Part shown: positions 19,372 to 27,615 of the stretch, one piece after another
How positions within the stretch are numbered: the stretch's first letter is position 1
Layout: every line of letters begins with the position of its first letter
DNA from: Alphaproteobacteria bacterium
GTDB lineage: Bacteria > Pseudomonadota > Alphaproteobacteria > RF32 > CAG-239
NCBI GenBank assembly: GCA_017465945.1
Contig: JAFTVD010000024.1
Span: forward strand, 124,001 to 188,000
Reading direction: 5' to 3'
Length of the DNA stretch: 64,000 nucleotides
Made by a program: the position numbers and the translations under genes
Notes under the pieces: generated by a model
Told to the model about the DNA's origin: nothing
The model's input: the letters and a program-made list of their open reading frames with translations, nothing else
Database searches by the model: none

Positions 19372-20709
19372 ATGATAACAGAAGAAAAAGCAATAATTAA
19401 TGCTAAGCATTATGTAGTTTACAACACCATTAACACCATTAAAAATAAGAAGTTTTATAATAATATGGATGAATTATTAATAAAAAAACGCTTTTACAAT
19501 GCACACGAATTAACATTAAACGAAAATATATTTAATATCGATTCTACTTTAATAACAGAGAAAGATGTACAAAAAATAGTTAGTGATTTTTTACTTGTAT
19601 CTAATAACATTAATTTTCTAAACAAAAAAAATATTTATGAAATACTAGAAATTTCTTATCTTCCTGCACAAAAATTACATAAACTCTTCTTAAGCGATAA
19701 ATTTATTAAATTAAAAAATGTGTTTGATATTGTTTCACGTGAAACGAAATTACTTAGTTATGATTTTATCATATTAAAAACTACTGATAATTTTATAAAA
19801 AAACTATCATTTAATAATAATTCTCAAAAGAAAGATTTTGAAAAAATAAGAGATTTTATTACAAAAAAACTTATTAATTTTAATTATGAGTTTGAAAAAA
19901 AAGAAAGAGAAACCAATTTTCTTTGTTGGATCGATAGAGTATTAATTGGTACTATAAATAAAGAATTTACACCTGTTGATTTTCAGATTATATGTAATAA
20001 GATAATTAACAAAACAAATCATAGCGTATATCTTTATTGGAAAATACTAAATTCTGTTAATTATATACTTTTACAAAGAGATTTTAGTGGACACACAAAA
20101 TTAAGAACTTTTAAATCAGATTTAGAAAAAGCTATTGAAAAAAAATATACATTAATGGATTTATCACAAGATGAATTAATAGATTTAACGGTTTCTGTTT
20201 TATCAAAAGATTATCCATCTAAGGAGGATTTTTATTATTTATTTGATTCTATCGCTGTTTTAGCCTCAAAATCTAATAAAGATAAGATATTCTGCATAGA
20301 TTTATGCGAATATATTATCTATTATGATACAAAATATAATATATTTTCATATCGTTTTGTAAGAAAACACTTTTTAAATACAGTGTTTAAAATAATCAGA
20401 ATGTATGACAATATCGAAATAAAAAACGAAGAGCTTTCACTATTGATAAAACTATTTCATGTTGATCATTTTTTTAGTTTTTATAGAAAAGATGTTTTTC
20501 AGTTAATCATAGATATATTAAAAAATATAAATAACTCTGATGAAAAATTAACACATAACAATTTTTATAAATATTGTGATATTGTTGATTATTTAACATA
20601 TTCAAATTCTGATTTGTGTGATATTGATATAATAAACTATATTAGTTTTAATAAAGAAAATAGCAAAAAAATAGCAAAAAGATTTCAATTATTAAAACTA
20701 AAAAATTAA
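19372..20709 (+). CDS. Orphan protein of unknown function carrying a parS-like site
   Basis: 445 residues, very rich in Lys, Asn, Ile and Leu, predicted mostly helical; no signal peptide, membrane segment or family motif was recognised. The start has an AAAGGAA sequence about nine bases upstream. It sits between mnmG (divergent) and mnmE (convergent, three bases between stops), a place where relatives usually have the two genes adjacent, so it looks like a lineage-specific insertion. A parS-like site lies at 19731-19746 within codons for VSRETK. Base composition is even more AT-rich than its neighbours. Confidence 0.75.
   Translation: MITEEKAIINAKHYVVYNTINTIKNKKFYNNMDELLIKKRFYNAHELTLNENIFNIDSTLITEKDVQKIVSDFLLVSNNINFLNKKNIYEILEISYLPAQKLHKLFLSDKFIKLKNVFDIVSRETKLLSYDFIILKTTDNFIKKLSFNNNSQKKDFEKIRDFITKKLINFNYEFEKKERETNFLCWIDRVLIGTINKEFTPVDFQIICNKIINKTNHSVYLYWKILNSVNYILLQRDFSGHTKLRTFKSDLEKAIEKKYTLMDLSQDELIDLTVSVLSKDYPSKEDFYYLFDSIAVLASKSNKDKIFCIDLCEYIIYYDTKYNIFSYRFVRKHFLNTVFKIIRMYDNIEIKNEELSLLIKLFHVDHFFSFYRKDVFQLIIDILKNINNSDEKLTHNNFYKYCDIVDYLTYSNSDLCDIDIINYISFNKENSKKIAKRFQLLKLKN
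19731..19746. other. parS-like site 3 (15/16)
   Basis: TGTTTCACGTGAAACG differs from the consensus only at the last base. It is located in the orphan gene between mnmG and mnmE, about 2.5 kb from site 1 on the side nearer the proposed origin. Confidence 0.75.
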
Positions 20710-20712
20710 AGT

Positions 20713-22038
20713 TTATTTGCCTATACAAAAGCTTCCAAAGATGTTGTTTAATATTTCATCTATCTCTACATGACCTGTTATTTTACCAATAGAACGACAT
20801 GCAAGACGGATATCTTCTGCTGATAATTCTATCTCTTTATCAAGCGAAAAGGTATTTAAGTGTTCTAAACATTCTTCTAGAGCTAGACGATAACGCTCTC
20901 GTGTTATTAGATAATTTGAAGAATTAGCAAAATTATCCTTTATTATATCTATAATTTTATCAACTAAACTATCTACACCTATATTTTGTTTTGCTGATAT
21001 TTTTAGGTGATTTGATGGTATTTTATTTAATTCTTCTTTAGTTAGTTTATCTATTTTATTTGCAACATATATTGTTTTTGATACTTCTAAAGTATCGTCA
21101 TGAGATGAGTTTGTTACATCATAGATATTTATTATTATATCTGCTGTTTCTATCTTTTCTTTTGCAATTTCTATACCTTGTTTTTCGATTGGGTTATCTG
21201 TTTCTCTAATACCAGCAGTATCTGTTATAACAACAGGGTAACCTTTTATATCTAAATTAATATCTATTGCATCACGAGTTGTACCTGCAATATCTGATAC
21301 TATTACAGCATTACGTTTAGCTAGAGTATTAATAAGGCTTGATTTACCAGCATTTGTAGCACCGGCTATTACAATTTGAAAACCATTTTTAAGACGCTCA
21401 TTTACCGAGTTATCCTTTAAATGCAGTGTTATATTTTCTTTAACTTTAAATATAGTGTTTAAAATATCATTATATAAATCTTCTGGAATATCTTCTTCTG
21501 GAAAATCTATAAAAGCCTCTAGATATGATAAGGTTTTAACCAAATCTTCTCGCCAAGATGAATAAAGATTTTTAAGATTTCCACTTAATTGGCGAATAGC
21601 GTATTTTTGTTGTTCTGATGTTTCTGCATCTATAAGATCAGCTAAACCTTCTGCTTCTGTTAAATCCATTTTATTATTATAAAAAGCACGTTTTGAAAAT
21701 TCTCCAGGTTCTGCTAAACGAACATCTTCTATAGATGATAGGATATTTAAAACACTGTTTAAAACAGCTTTTGAGCCATGAGTTTGTATTTCTAAAATAT
21801 CTTCACCGGTAAAAGAGCATGGTGCTTTGAAGTATAAAACTAAAGATTTATCTAGTATTTCTTTTGTGTTTGGATTTATTATATCTGTAAAATAAGCATA
21901 ACGTGGTTTTATGGTATTTATATCGATATTTGTTATTTTTGATATTACAGATAAAACAGAATTACCTGATATTCTTATTACAGCAACACCAGATTTTCCA
22001 AAAACAGTTGAAAGTGCATATATAGTATTCTTAGTCAT
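20713..22038 (-). CDS. mnmE: tRNA modification GTPase MnmE (TrmE)
   Basis: GTPase partner of MnmG in wobble-uridine modification. The 441 residues contain an N-terminal folate-binding domain (TIYALSTVFGKSGVAVIRISG), a helical domain, and an inserted G domain with GATNAGKSSL (G1), DIAGTTRD (G2), DTAGIR (G3) and NKID (G4). It ends with the catalytic C-terminal motif CIGK, so the gene is complete. It is convergent with the orphan gene. Confidence 0.96.
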   Translation of the reverse strand: MTKNTIYALSTVFGKSGVAVIRISGNSVLSVISKITNIDINTIKPRYAYFTDIINPNTKEILDKSLVLYFKAPCSFTGEDILEIQTHGSKAVLNSVLNILSSIEDVRLAEPGEFSKRAFYNNKMDLTEAEGLADLIDAETSEQQKYAIRQLSGNLKNLYSSWREDLVKTLSYLEAFIDFPEEDIPEDLYNDILNTIFKVKENITLHLKDNSVNERLKNGFQIVIAGATNAGKSSLINTLAKRNAVIVSDIAGTTRDAIDINLDIKGYPVVITDTAGIRETDNPIEKQGIEIAKEKIETADIIINIYDVTNSSHDDTLEVSKTIYVANKIDKLTKEELNKIPSNHLKISAKQNIGVDSLVDKIIDIIKDNFANSSNYLITRERYRLALEECLEHLNTFSLDKEIELSAEDIRLACRSIGKITGHVEIDEILNNIFGSFCIGK

Positions 22039-22060
22039 TTTACCTCTTTTATAATATATT

Positions 22061-22090
22061 GATTGCCACGCCTTTGGCTCGCAATGACGT
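22061..22090. repeat. REP-like interspersed hairpin element
   Basis: An imperfect palindrome with arms ATTGC/GCAAT and inner GCC/GGC around TTT, lying in the mnmE/HAD divergent spacer. Its sequence resembles the GTCATTGCGAG-type palindromes scattered through many bacterial genomes. It is clearly more GC-rich than the surrounding spacer. Only one copy was seen, so repeat status is inferred from resemblance. Confidence 0.5.
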
Positions 22091-22227
22091 AGAAAATATA
22101 TATTTTTATTATTGTAATTGTTTTAACATAAAAATTTTAAAAAGCTAGATAATTATGTTTTAGTTTTTTACGCTATTTTAAGGGGAGCGTGTTATTTTGT
22201 GTTATATAAACAGCAAAAGAGGTAAAT

Positions 22228-22896
22228 ATGAGAAAAAAGTTAGTTATTTTTGATTTTGATGGTGTGGTTGCTGATAGTGAAAAGATTTGGCTTAAAAATA
22301 GACAAGATATATTAAATAAAAGATATAATCTTGGGTGGGATTTTGAGACTGTAAATAAATATATTGGTGGAATGAGTGATAAATCTAAAAGGGAGGTTTT
22401 GGATAGTATTGGTATTGAAACTGATGATGAGTTTTGGAGTTATACAACTTCACTTGATATAAAACATATAGAAGAAAAAGGACTTGATGTTTTTGAAGGT
22501 GTTACTGATATTTTTGACAGTATTAATAAATATTGTGTAGCAACAGGTGGTGTTTTTGAAAAAACATTAAAAAAAATAGAAGCTATTAAAATGTGGGGAA
22601 CATATTTTAATAAAGATAATTTGTTTACGGTTGATATGGTTGAAAAAGGTAAACCTGCACCTGATTTATTTTTATTTGCTGCGGAAAAAATGGGAGAAAA
22701 ACCCGAAGATTGTGTGGTAATTGAAGACTCTATTGTTGGTATGCAAGCAGGACTTAATGCTGGGATGGAAGTGGTTGCATTTTTAGGAAGTGAAATATAC
22801 AGCAATGATAAATATTTGAAAAAAGTAAAAGATTTAGGAATAAAAAATATTTTTTATGATATGAAGGATGTGAAAGAGTTTTTATTAAAAGAGTAA
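22228..22896 (+). CDS. HAD-superfamily phosphatase (beta-phosphoglucomutase/phosphoglycolate-phosphatase-like)
   Basis: 222 residues with HAD motif I FDFDGVVADSE at 8-18 (catalytic Asp pair DxD), motif II TGG near 108, motif III lysine in KGKPAPDLFLFAAEKMG, and motif IV VIEDSIVGMQAGLNAGM. An alpha-helical cap lies between motifs I and II. It probably dephosphorylates or isomerises a small sugar phosphate, but the substrate cannot be told. An AAGAGG Shine-Dalgarno precedes the start and a strong terminator follows the stop. Confidence 0.85.
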   Translation: MRKKLVIFDFDGVVADSEKIWLKNRQDILNKRYNLGWDFETVNKYIGGMSDKSKREVLDSIGIETDDEFWSYTTSLDIKHIEEKGLDVFEGVTDIFDSINKYCVATGGVFEKTLKKIEAIKMWGTYFNKDNLFTVDMVEKGKPAPDLFLFAAEKMGEKPEDCVVIEDSIVGMQAGLNAGMEVVAFLGSEIYSNDKYLKKVKDLGIKNIFYDMKDVKEFLLKE

Positions 22897-22903
22897 AAGA
22901 AGA

Positions 22904-22925
22904 GGGGAGATAACTCCCCTTTTTT
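22904..22925 (+). terminator. Intrinsic terminator of the HAD gene
   Basis: Perfect GGGGAG ATAA CTCCCC hairpin followed by six T. The T-run reaches into the last codon of the convergent lipoprotein gene. Confidence 0.85.
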
Positions 22926-23397
22926 AATAAATATAAGTACTTGGAATGTGTTGTATATTTTGTTTGGTTGTTTTTTGCATCTGTTGTTTAGGTTTTTGTG
23001 TTTTATTATATGTTGAGCGATGGCTTCTATTATTAACATTACACTTGTAAACTAAAGAATCTGCTTCACTTATATTGAATAATATAAACCATAAACTCCC
23101 TAAACCATATACAGATGCTGCATCCCCACCTAAAGAAGCTGTTTGATTTCTTGCTTTATCAATTACATCTTGTTGATCAAAAAACCATAAAGGTCTAATA
23201 TTCCAATCTTCAATATAAGCTATTTGTTCAGAATTTGGACACGCATAACCAATATCTTCATTAGCTTCAGAATTTGTCCACCAAAATCTCCCCCTCATAA
23301 TAACATTATCAGGATTTGTTGGTTGATATGGATCATTCATATATAAAGGACTATAACATCCTGTTAAAAATAAACATAAAAACAATATTTTTTTCAT
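22924..23397 (-). CDS. Putative lipoprotein of unknown function
   Basis: 157 residues beginning with a lipoprotein signal (MKKILFLCLFLTGC, lipobox LTGC), so probably anchored in an envelope membrane. The mature part contains two further cysteines, aromatic-rich stretches (RGRFWW, RPLWFFDQQD) and a Gln/Lys/Thr-rich tail. No family recognised. It follows the beta-barrel gene by 24 bases and is probably co-transcribed with it. The stop overlaps the terminator tail of the HAD gene. Confidence 0.7.
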   Translation of the reverse strand: MKKILFLCLFLTGCYSPLYMNDPYQPTNPDNVIMRGRFWWTNSEANEDIGYACPNSEQIAYIEDWNIRPLWFFDQQDVIDKARNQTASLGGDAASVYGLGSLWFILFNISEADSLVYKCNVNNRSHRSTYNKTQKPKQQMQKTTKQNIQHIPSTYIY

Positions 23398-23421
23398 TTG
23401 TAGTCTCCTAAAAAAATAAAA

Positions 23422-24147
23422 TTAAAGTATATATCTAAAACCAAGAGAGTATTCAAACATTCTATCAATAATATCTGATTTTTGCATTTTTATAAATTTT
23501 GCCATTAATCTTAATGATAAATCATTAGTTATATTTATCCCAAATCCTGTACCCAATCTATACCCAAAAGTGTTTGATGAAATATTTTCACTAATTTTTC
23601 CAACGGCATTACTGTTTGATAATTCATATTTTCCTTTTATTTCGTAATTAGCTATACCTAAACTAACTATATAATCTAAATACCTATGCAAAGGCATAAA
23701 TGCTAAAAAATCTATACCATATGATTGATATTCTAAATTAGAATTATTAATATTCATAAAGTCACTATTTAAACTACTTTCTATATCGCTTGATTGTTGA
23801 TAAAAAATCTCTGTACCAAAATAATTATTAAGCTTACTACCTAAAATAAAAGCATACGAACTACTTTTATCCTTAAATTCATCTGTATATAAATTTACCA
23901 CATACCCAGAATCTGGTAAACAAAAATCAGATCTAAACACTCTATCACCTCCATATTCTAATTTATTGTTAGAATAATCAAAACCAATGTAAAATTTTGG
24001 ATTAAAGTTTGATAAATAATTAGACGATGATTTGTTTATTGCATAATTATTTGCTTGTTCTCTTGATATTCTTTGATATGTTTGTGCATTAGCTTGATGA
24101 TGTGTAATAAAACTAAATAAAATCAATATAATTGTTTTTTTTATCAT
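23422..24147 (-). CDS. Outer-membrane beta-barrel protein (unassigned)
   Basis: 241 residues with a signal peptide ending in ANAQ. It has alternating short amphipathic strands and ends in a barrel-like strand (YSLGFRYIL). The pattern suggests an OmpA/OprF-type or surface-antigen-like 8-10 strand barrel, but no specific family was recognised. An AGGAG Shine-Dalgarno precedes the start. A terminator followed by a long structured leader lies directly upstream, so its expression may be controlled by attenuation. Confidence 0.7.
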   Translation of the reverse strand: MIKKTIILILFSFITHHQANAQTYQRISREQANNYAINKSSSNYLSNFNPKFYIGFDYSNNKLEYGGDRVFRSDFCLPDSGYVVNLYTDEFKDKSSSYAFILGSKLNNYFGTEIFYQQSSDIESSLNSDFMNINNSNLEYQSYGIDFLAFMPLHRYLDYIVSLGIANYEIKGKYELSNSNAVGKISENISSNTFGYRLGTGFGINITNDLSLRLMAKFIKMQKSDIIDRMFEYSLGFRYIL

Positions 24148-24173
24148 CTTTTTCTCCTAATTCTAGTTCAAAT

Positions 24174-24200
24174 AAAAAACCACCTTTTTAATAAGGCGGT
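24174..24200 (-). terminator. Terminator overlapping the closing stem of the structured RNA
   Basis: ACCGCCTT ATTAAA AAGGTGGT hairpin (one G-U pair) followed by a run of T on the minus strand. Its 5' arm is the same CCGCC that pairs with GGTGG at the 5' end of the structured RNA, so the two folds exclude each other. The barrel gene starts about 27 bases further on. Confidence 0.75.
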
Positions 24201-24434
24201 CGGAGAGTTCAACAATCACATCGTATAAAATGACTCTTTTAGCCTTTAAAGTCTTAAAGAACTTCTATTGCATACGCTAAAAGCTCCCCGACCTTTTTTG
24301 AAGTCGGGGATATATTCATTGAAAGCTTAATATTAAAGCTCACAATTTGACGATGTTATACCCTAACACCGTATACGATAAAAGCCGTTGAAAGCCCGCA
24401 CCACCAAAGATGCTAGTAGATATAAAATCTACTT
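24174..24434 (-). ncRNA. Structured RNA or attenuator leader between rho and the barrel gene
   Basis: On the minus strand about 260 nt fold into a nested set of helices. A 5' hairpin AGTAGAT/ATCTACT is followed by a closing stem pairing 24387-24405 with 24195-24213 (15 of 19), and a perfect ATCGTATA/TATACGAT stem (24372-24379 with 24220-24227). Inside are a CGGTGTTA/TAACATCG hairpin, AGCTT/AAGCT, a CCCCGAC/GTCGGGG hairpin (24303-24309 with 24286-24292) and a CTTTTAGC/GCTAAAAG stem. Several stems use G-U pairs only possible on this strand. The RNA runs into a terminator just before the barrel gene. It lacks tmRNA, SRP, RNase P and known riboswitch signatures, so identity is open. The 5' end is approximate. 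Confidence 0.65.
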
Positions 24435-24473
24435 GATACATATTGTAATTCATATATCGTTAAAAAAACATAA

Positions 24474-24502
24474 ACAAAAACCTCTCTTTTATAAGAGAGG
24501 TT
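24474..24502 (-). terminator. Terminator of rho
   Basis: AACCTCTCTT/AAGAGAGGTT inverted repeat with a four-base loop followed by T5 on the minus strand, about 25 bases beyond the rho stop. Confidence 0.75.
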
Positions 24503-24527
24503 AACTATTTGAATTAAAATATTATTT

Positions 24528-25781
24528 TTAAGAATTCATATTATCAAAGAAGTCTTGGTTATCTTTTGATAATTTTAATTTTTCAAGCAAGAATTCCATA
24601 CCATCTGTCATACCCATTTGCATCAATACACGACGGAGAACCCACATTTTAGTTAAAATAGATTTATCAACCAAAAGTTCCTCTTTACGTGTTCCTGAAC
24701 GAGTTATATCGATAGTTGGGAATAAACGTTTATCTGTTAGCTTTCTATCAAGGATAATTTCTGAGTTACCTGTACCTTTGAACTCTTCAAAAATAACTTC
24801 ATCCATTCTTGAACCAGTATCTATAAGTGCTGTTGCGATGATAGTTAAAGAACCACCTTCTTCAACATTACGAGCGGCACCAAGTAAACGTTTTGGACGT
24901 TGAAGTGCATTTGCGTCCACACCACCAGTTAAAACCTTACCAGATGATGGAACAACTGTGTTATATGCACGACCAAGACGAGTAATAGAATCTAGCAAAA
25001 TAACAACGTCTTTTTTAGTTTCTACTAAACGTTTTGCTTTTTCTATAACCATTTCTGCTACTTGAACGTGACGAGCTGCAGGCTCATCAAATGTTGATGA
25101 TATAACTTCACCTCTAACAGAACGTGTCATATCGGTCACTTCTTCTGGACGCTCATCTATAAGCAAAACAATAAGATATACTTCTGGATGATTTGTTGCT
25201 ATTGCATGGGCAATATTTTGAAGCATAACAGTTTTACCTGTACGAGGTGGTGCTACTATTAGACCACGTTGTCCTTTTCCTTGAGGGGAAACTAAGTCTA
25301 TCACACGTGTTGTATAATCTTTATCACCACAAATTATATCAAAATTTAATTTTTCTGTTGGATAAAGAGGTGTTAAGTTATCAAAATTTACACGAAGTTT
25401 TGATTTTTCGGGATCATCATAGTTAATTGTATTGATTTTTGTTAGAGCAAAGTAACGCTCATTTTCTTTTGGTCCACGAATTTCACCTTCTACTGTATCA
25501 CCTGTGCGAAGACCATATTTTTTAACTTGTTGAGGAGATACGTAAATATCATCAGCAGATGCTAAATAGTTTGATTGAGCAGAACGCAAGAAACCGAATC
25601 CATCTTGCATTACCTCTATTACACCATCTCCGTATGTAGTTTCATCATCTTCAGCAGCTTTTTTCATTATTGCAAAAATAAGGTCTTGTACACGAAGTGA
25701 TGAAGCATCTTCAACACCAAGTTCTTCTGCTTTTTCAAGCAAGACTTTAGGTGATTTGTCTTTTAAATCTTTTAAATGCAT
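24528..25781 (-). CDS. rho: Transcription termination factor Rho
   Basis: Hexameric RNA helicase ending transcription. The 417 residues begin [22 protein letters not shown] (Rho N-terminal domain) and contain the RNA-binding cold-shock-like segment DGFGFLRS, Walker A PPRTGKT, Walker B region [16 protein letters not shown] and the Q/R loop region. Length and sequence are typical of alphaproteobacterial Rho. It faces away from the proposed origin. Confidence 0.98.
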   Translation of the reverse strand: MHLKDLKDKSPKVLLEKAEELGVEDASSLRVQDLIFAIMKKAAEDDETTYGDGVIEVMQDGFGFLRSAQSNYLASADDIYVSPQQVKKYGLRTGDTVEGEIRGPKENERYFALTKINTINYDDPEKSKLRVNFDNLTPLYPTEKLNFDIICGDKDYTTRVIDLVSPQGKGQRGLIVAPPRTGKTVMLQNIAHAIATNHPEVYLIVLLIDERPEEVTDMTRSVRGEVISSTFDEPAARHVQVAEMVIEKAKRLVETKKDVVILLDSITRLGRAYNTVVPSSGKVLTGGVDANALQRPKRLLGAARNVEEGGSLTIIATALIDTGSRMDEVIFEEFKGTGNSEIILDRKLTDKRLFPTIDITRSGTRKEELLVDKSILTKMWVLRRVLMQMGMTDGMEFLLEKLKLSKDNQDFFDNMNS

Positions 25782-25799
25782 GGGAAAAAACCTTTTAGG

Positions 25800-26300
25800 T
25801 TAAGAAATTTTTAAGTTTTATTTGGTTAGTTATTTATAATGTTTTTTTTTAGATGTCAATTTAAAACATTAGTGAAAATCCTCTTTGCTAAGTTAAAAAA
25901 TTTTTTGAGCAAGTATAGGGAAGAATTTTAAGAGATTTTTATCAACAGGGAAATTTTCCAAACAATTATTTTTAAATAATATTTTTAGTTATTTGTTTAT
26001 CCTTGTGAGTATTGTTGATAACTTTTTGTAAACAGATTTATGCACGAAAAATTTAGGGCTGTTTAAAAGGTTGTGGAGGACTCCAAAAATTTGATTTTAA
26101 AACAAAATTTTGGTTGTTTTGGAAAGTTTGTTGATAATTGGTAGTTATTAACAGAATTAACAAGTGTGGAAAATCGAAAAATTTTTGTTAATAAGTTGTG
26201 TTTAAATTTTGGGGTTATGGTGATTAAATGTTAAAAAGTTTCTATACAATATAGTTATGCACAGGTTGATTTCAAGTTGTGGATTTTAAATAATTTTTTA
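25800..26300. other. Probable chromosomal replication origin (oriC)
   Basis: A 530-base gene-free, strongly AT-rich spacer between rho and coaE, the place where alphaproteobacterial oriC regions usually map. It holds a cluster of sequences one mismatch from the DnaA box TTATCCACA: TTATCAACA at 25939-25947, its complement TGTTGATAA at 26013-26021 and 26129-26137, TTATGCACA at 26255-26263, and TGTGGAAAA at 26165-26173. Weaker two-mismatch forms are TTATTAACA at 26145 and (complement) 26186, TTATGCACG at 26038 and TGTGGATTT at 26278. Genes on both sides point away. The par locus and parS sites lie 6-9 kb away. Exact boundaries are unknown. Confidence 0.75.
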
Positions 26301-26311
26301 AGGTTAAAGAT

Positions 26312-26899
26312 ATGGCATTTGTAGCAATAACAGGATCTATTGGATGTGGTAAGACAACTATTTCTAATATTTTAAGAGATATGGGATTTTTGGTGTATGA
26401 TGTAGATGCTTGGTGTAGAGAGCTTTATTTTAGAAATGATTTTTTGAAGGTGATTAAAGAAAACTTTCCAGAAACGTTTGATGGAGATGTTTTTAATAAG
26501 AGAGCTTTAAGGAATTTGGTTTTTAATGATGTTAGTAAATTAAAATTTTTGGAAAGTCTTATACATCCTTATTTAACTAGAAGATTGCTTGATAGTGCTA
26601 GTGAATATAATGGACGTGATATTATTTTTACTGATGTTGCATTGTTATATGAAATGGGATGGAATCAGTATTTTGATAAAGTTGTGTTGGCTGATGTGGA
26701 TTATGAAACACAAAAACAAAGAGTTATGAAAAGAGATGGTATTAGTGGAGAAGATTTTGATAAAATTAATAATATCCAAATGAAAAGAGATGATAAAATA
26801 GGTAAAGTTGATTTTGTTATAAATACCGGATGTAGTGAAGAAGAATTAGTTAATAGAATAAAAAAACTCATAAAGGAACTTAAAGAATGCAAGCAATAA
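26312..26899 (+). CDS. coaE: Dephospho-CoA kinase
   Basis: Last step of coenzyme A synthesis, phosphorylating dephospho-CoA on the ribose 3'-OH. The 195 residues show the P-loop GSIGCGKTT at 8-16, the DVDAWCRELY segment, LESLIHPYLTRRLL, and the lid region VDYETQKQRVMKRDG. It overlaps dnaQ by 13 bases; coaE-dnaQ next to oriC is the common alphaproteobacterial order, although maf, aroE and hemE, often found there, are absent. Confidence 0.95.
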   Translation: MAFVAITGSIGCGKTTISNILRDMGFLVYDVDAWCRELYFRNDFLKVIKENFPETFDGDVFNKRALRNLVFNDVSKLKFLESLIHPYLTRRLLDSASEYNGRDIIFTDVALLYEMGWNQYFDKVVLADVDYETQKQRVMKRDGISGEDFDKINNIQMKRDDKIGKVDFVINTGCSEEELVNRIKKLIKELKECKQ

Positions 26900-27615
26900 G
26901 AGAGATTGTTTTTGATACTGAAACGACAGGTTTTGACCCTGCAACAGGGGATAGATTGGTTGAAATTGGTGCGGTTGAATTAATTAATCATGTGCCAACA
27001 GGAAGAACTTACCATCAATATATAAACCCTGATAGAGATGTGCCTGAAGAAGTAGTTAAAGTACATGGTTTAACTAATGAATTTTTAAAAGACTATCCTT
27101 TTTTTGATAAGGTTGCACAAGAATGGGTTGATTTTATTGGTGATGATGGAATTTTAGTTGCTCATAATGCTACTTTTGATATGAAGTTTATTAATTATGA
27201 GTTACAAAAGTTAGGTTATGAAGAATATAAATGGGATAGAGTTGTTGATACTTTGGAAATTGCAAAGAATAAATTTCCTGGTCAGAGAAATAATCTTGAT
27301 GCACTTTGTAAAAGGTTTGGTGTTGATAATTCATCTCGTACATTTCACGGAGCACTTCTTGATGCTCAATTATTAGCTGAAGTTTATTTGGAGCTACTTG
27401 GGGGAGCTGAACCAACTATGGATTTGGCTTCTGTTAATAAAACAAAAAGTAGCGAAAATGTGAAGAGTGGTGAAATTAAAAGAGTTTATAGAGAACCAAG
27501 AAAATTTTTGTTTAGTGAAGAAGATAATTTAACTCACAGAGAGTTTTTAGAGAAAAATATTAAAAATTCTATATGGCTTTCTGATGAAGTTGAGGAAAAT
27601 AAAGAGAGTAATTAG
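26887..27615 (+). CDS. dnaQ: DNA polymerase III epsilon subunit (3'-5' proofreading exonuclease)
   Basis: 242 residues with the DEDDh exonuclease motifs: FDTETTGFDP (D10, E12), HNATFDMKFIN, and HGALLDAQLLAEVYLEL with the catalytic histidine and aspartate. The C-terminal tail of about 60 residues should bind the polymerase alpha subunit. It overlaps coaE and abuts the pgeF gene. Confidence 0.95.
   Translation: MQAIREIVFDTETTGFDPATGDRLVEIGAVELINHVPTGRTYHQYINPDRDVPEEVVKVHGLTNEFLKDYPFFDKVAQEWVDFIGDDGILVAHNATFDMKFINYELQKLGYEEYKWDRVVDTLEIAKNKFPGQRNNLDALCKRFGVDNSSRTFHGALLDAQLLAEVYLELLGGAEPTMDLASVNKTKSSENVKSGEIKRVYREPRKFLFSEEDNLTHREFLEKNIKNSIWLSDEVEENKESN

Noticed and set aside
24195-24299. A ~105-nt RNA on the plus strand (GGTCGG...CCGACC closing stem followed by T6)
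   Set aside because: Possible, but several stems of the larger structure need G-U pairs that exist only on the minus strand, and half of the conserved-looking helices would be left out. The minus-strand RNA explains more.
24174-24434. tmRNA, SRP RNA or RNase P RNA
   Set aside because: No tRNA-like acceptor with GGUUCGA-type arm, no tag frame, no GGAAGGAAGC-type SRP tip and no P4 GAAAGUC motif were found.
25997-26005. TTATCCTTG as a DnaA box
   Set aside because: Three mismatches at the 3' side; not counted among the boxes.
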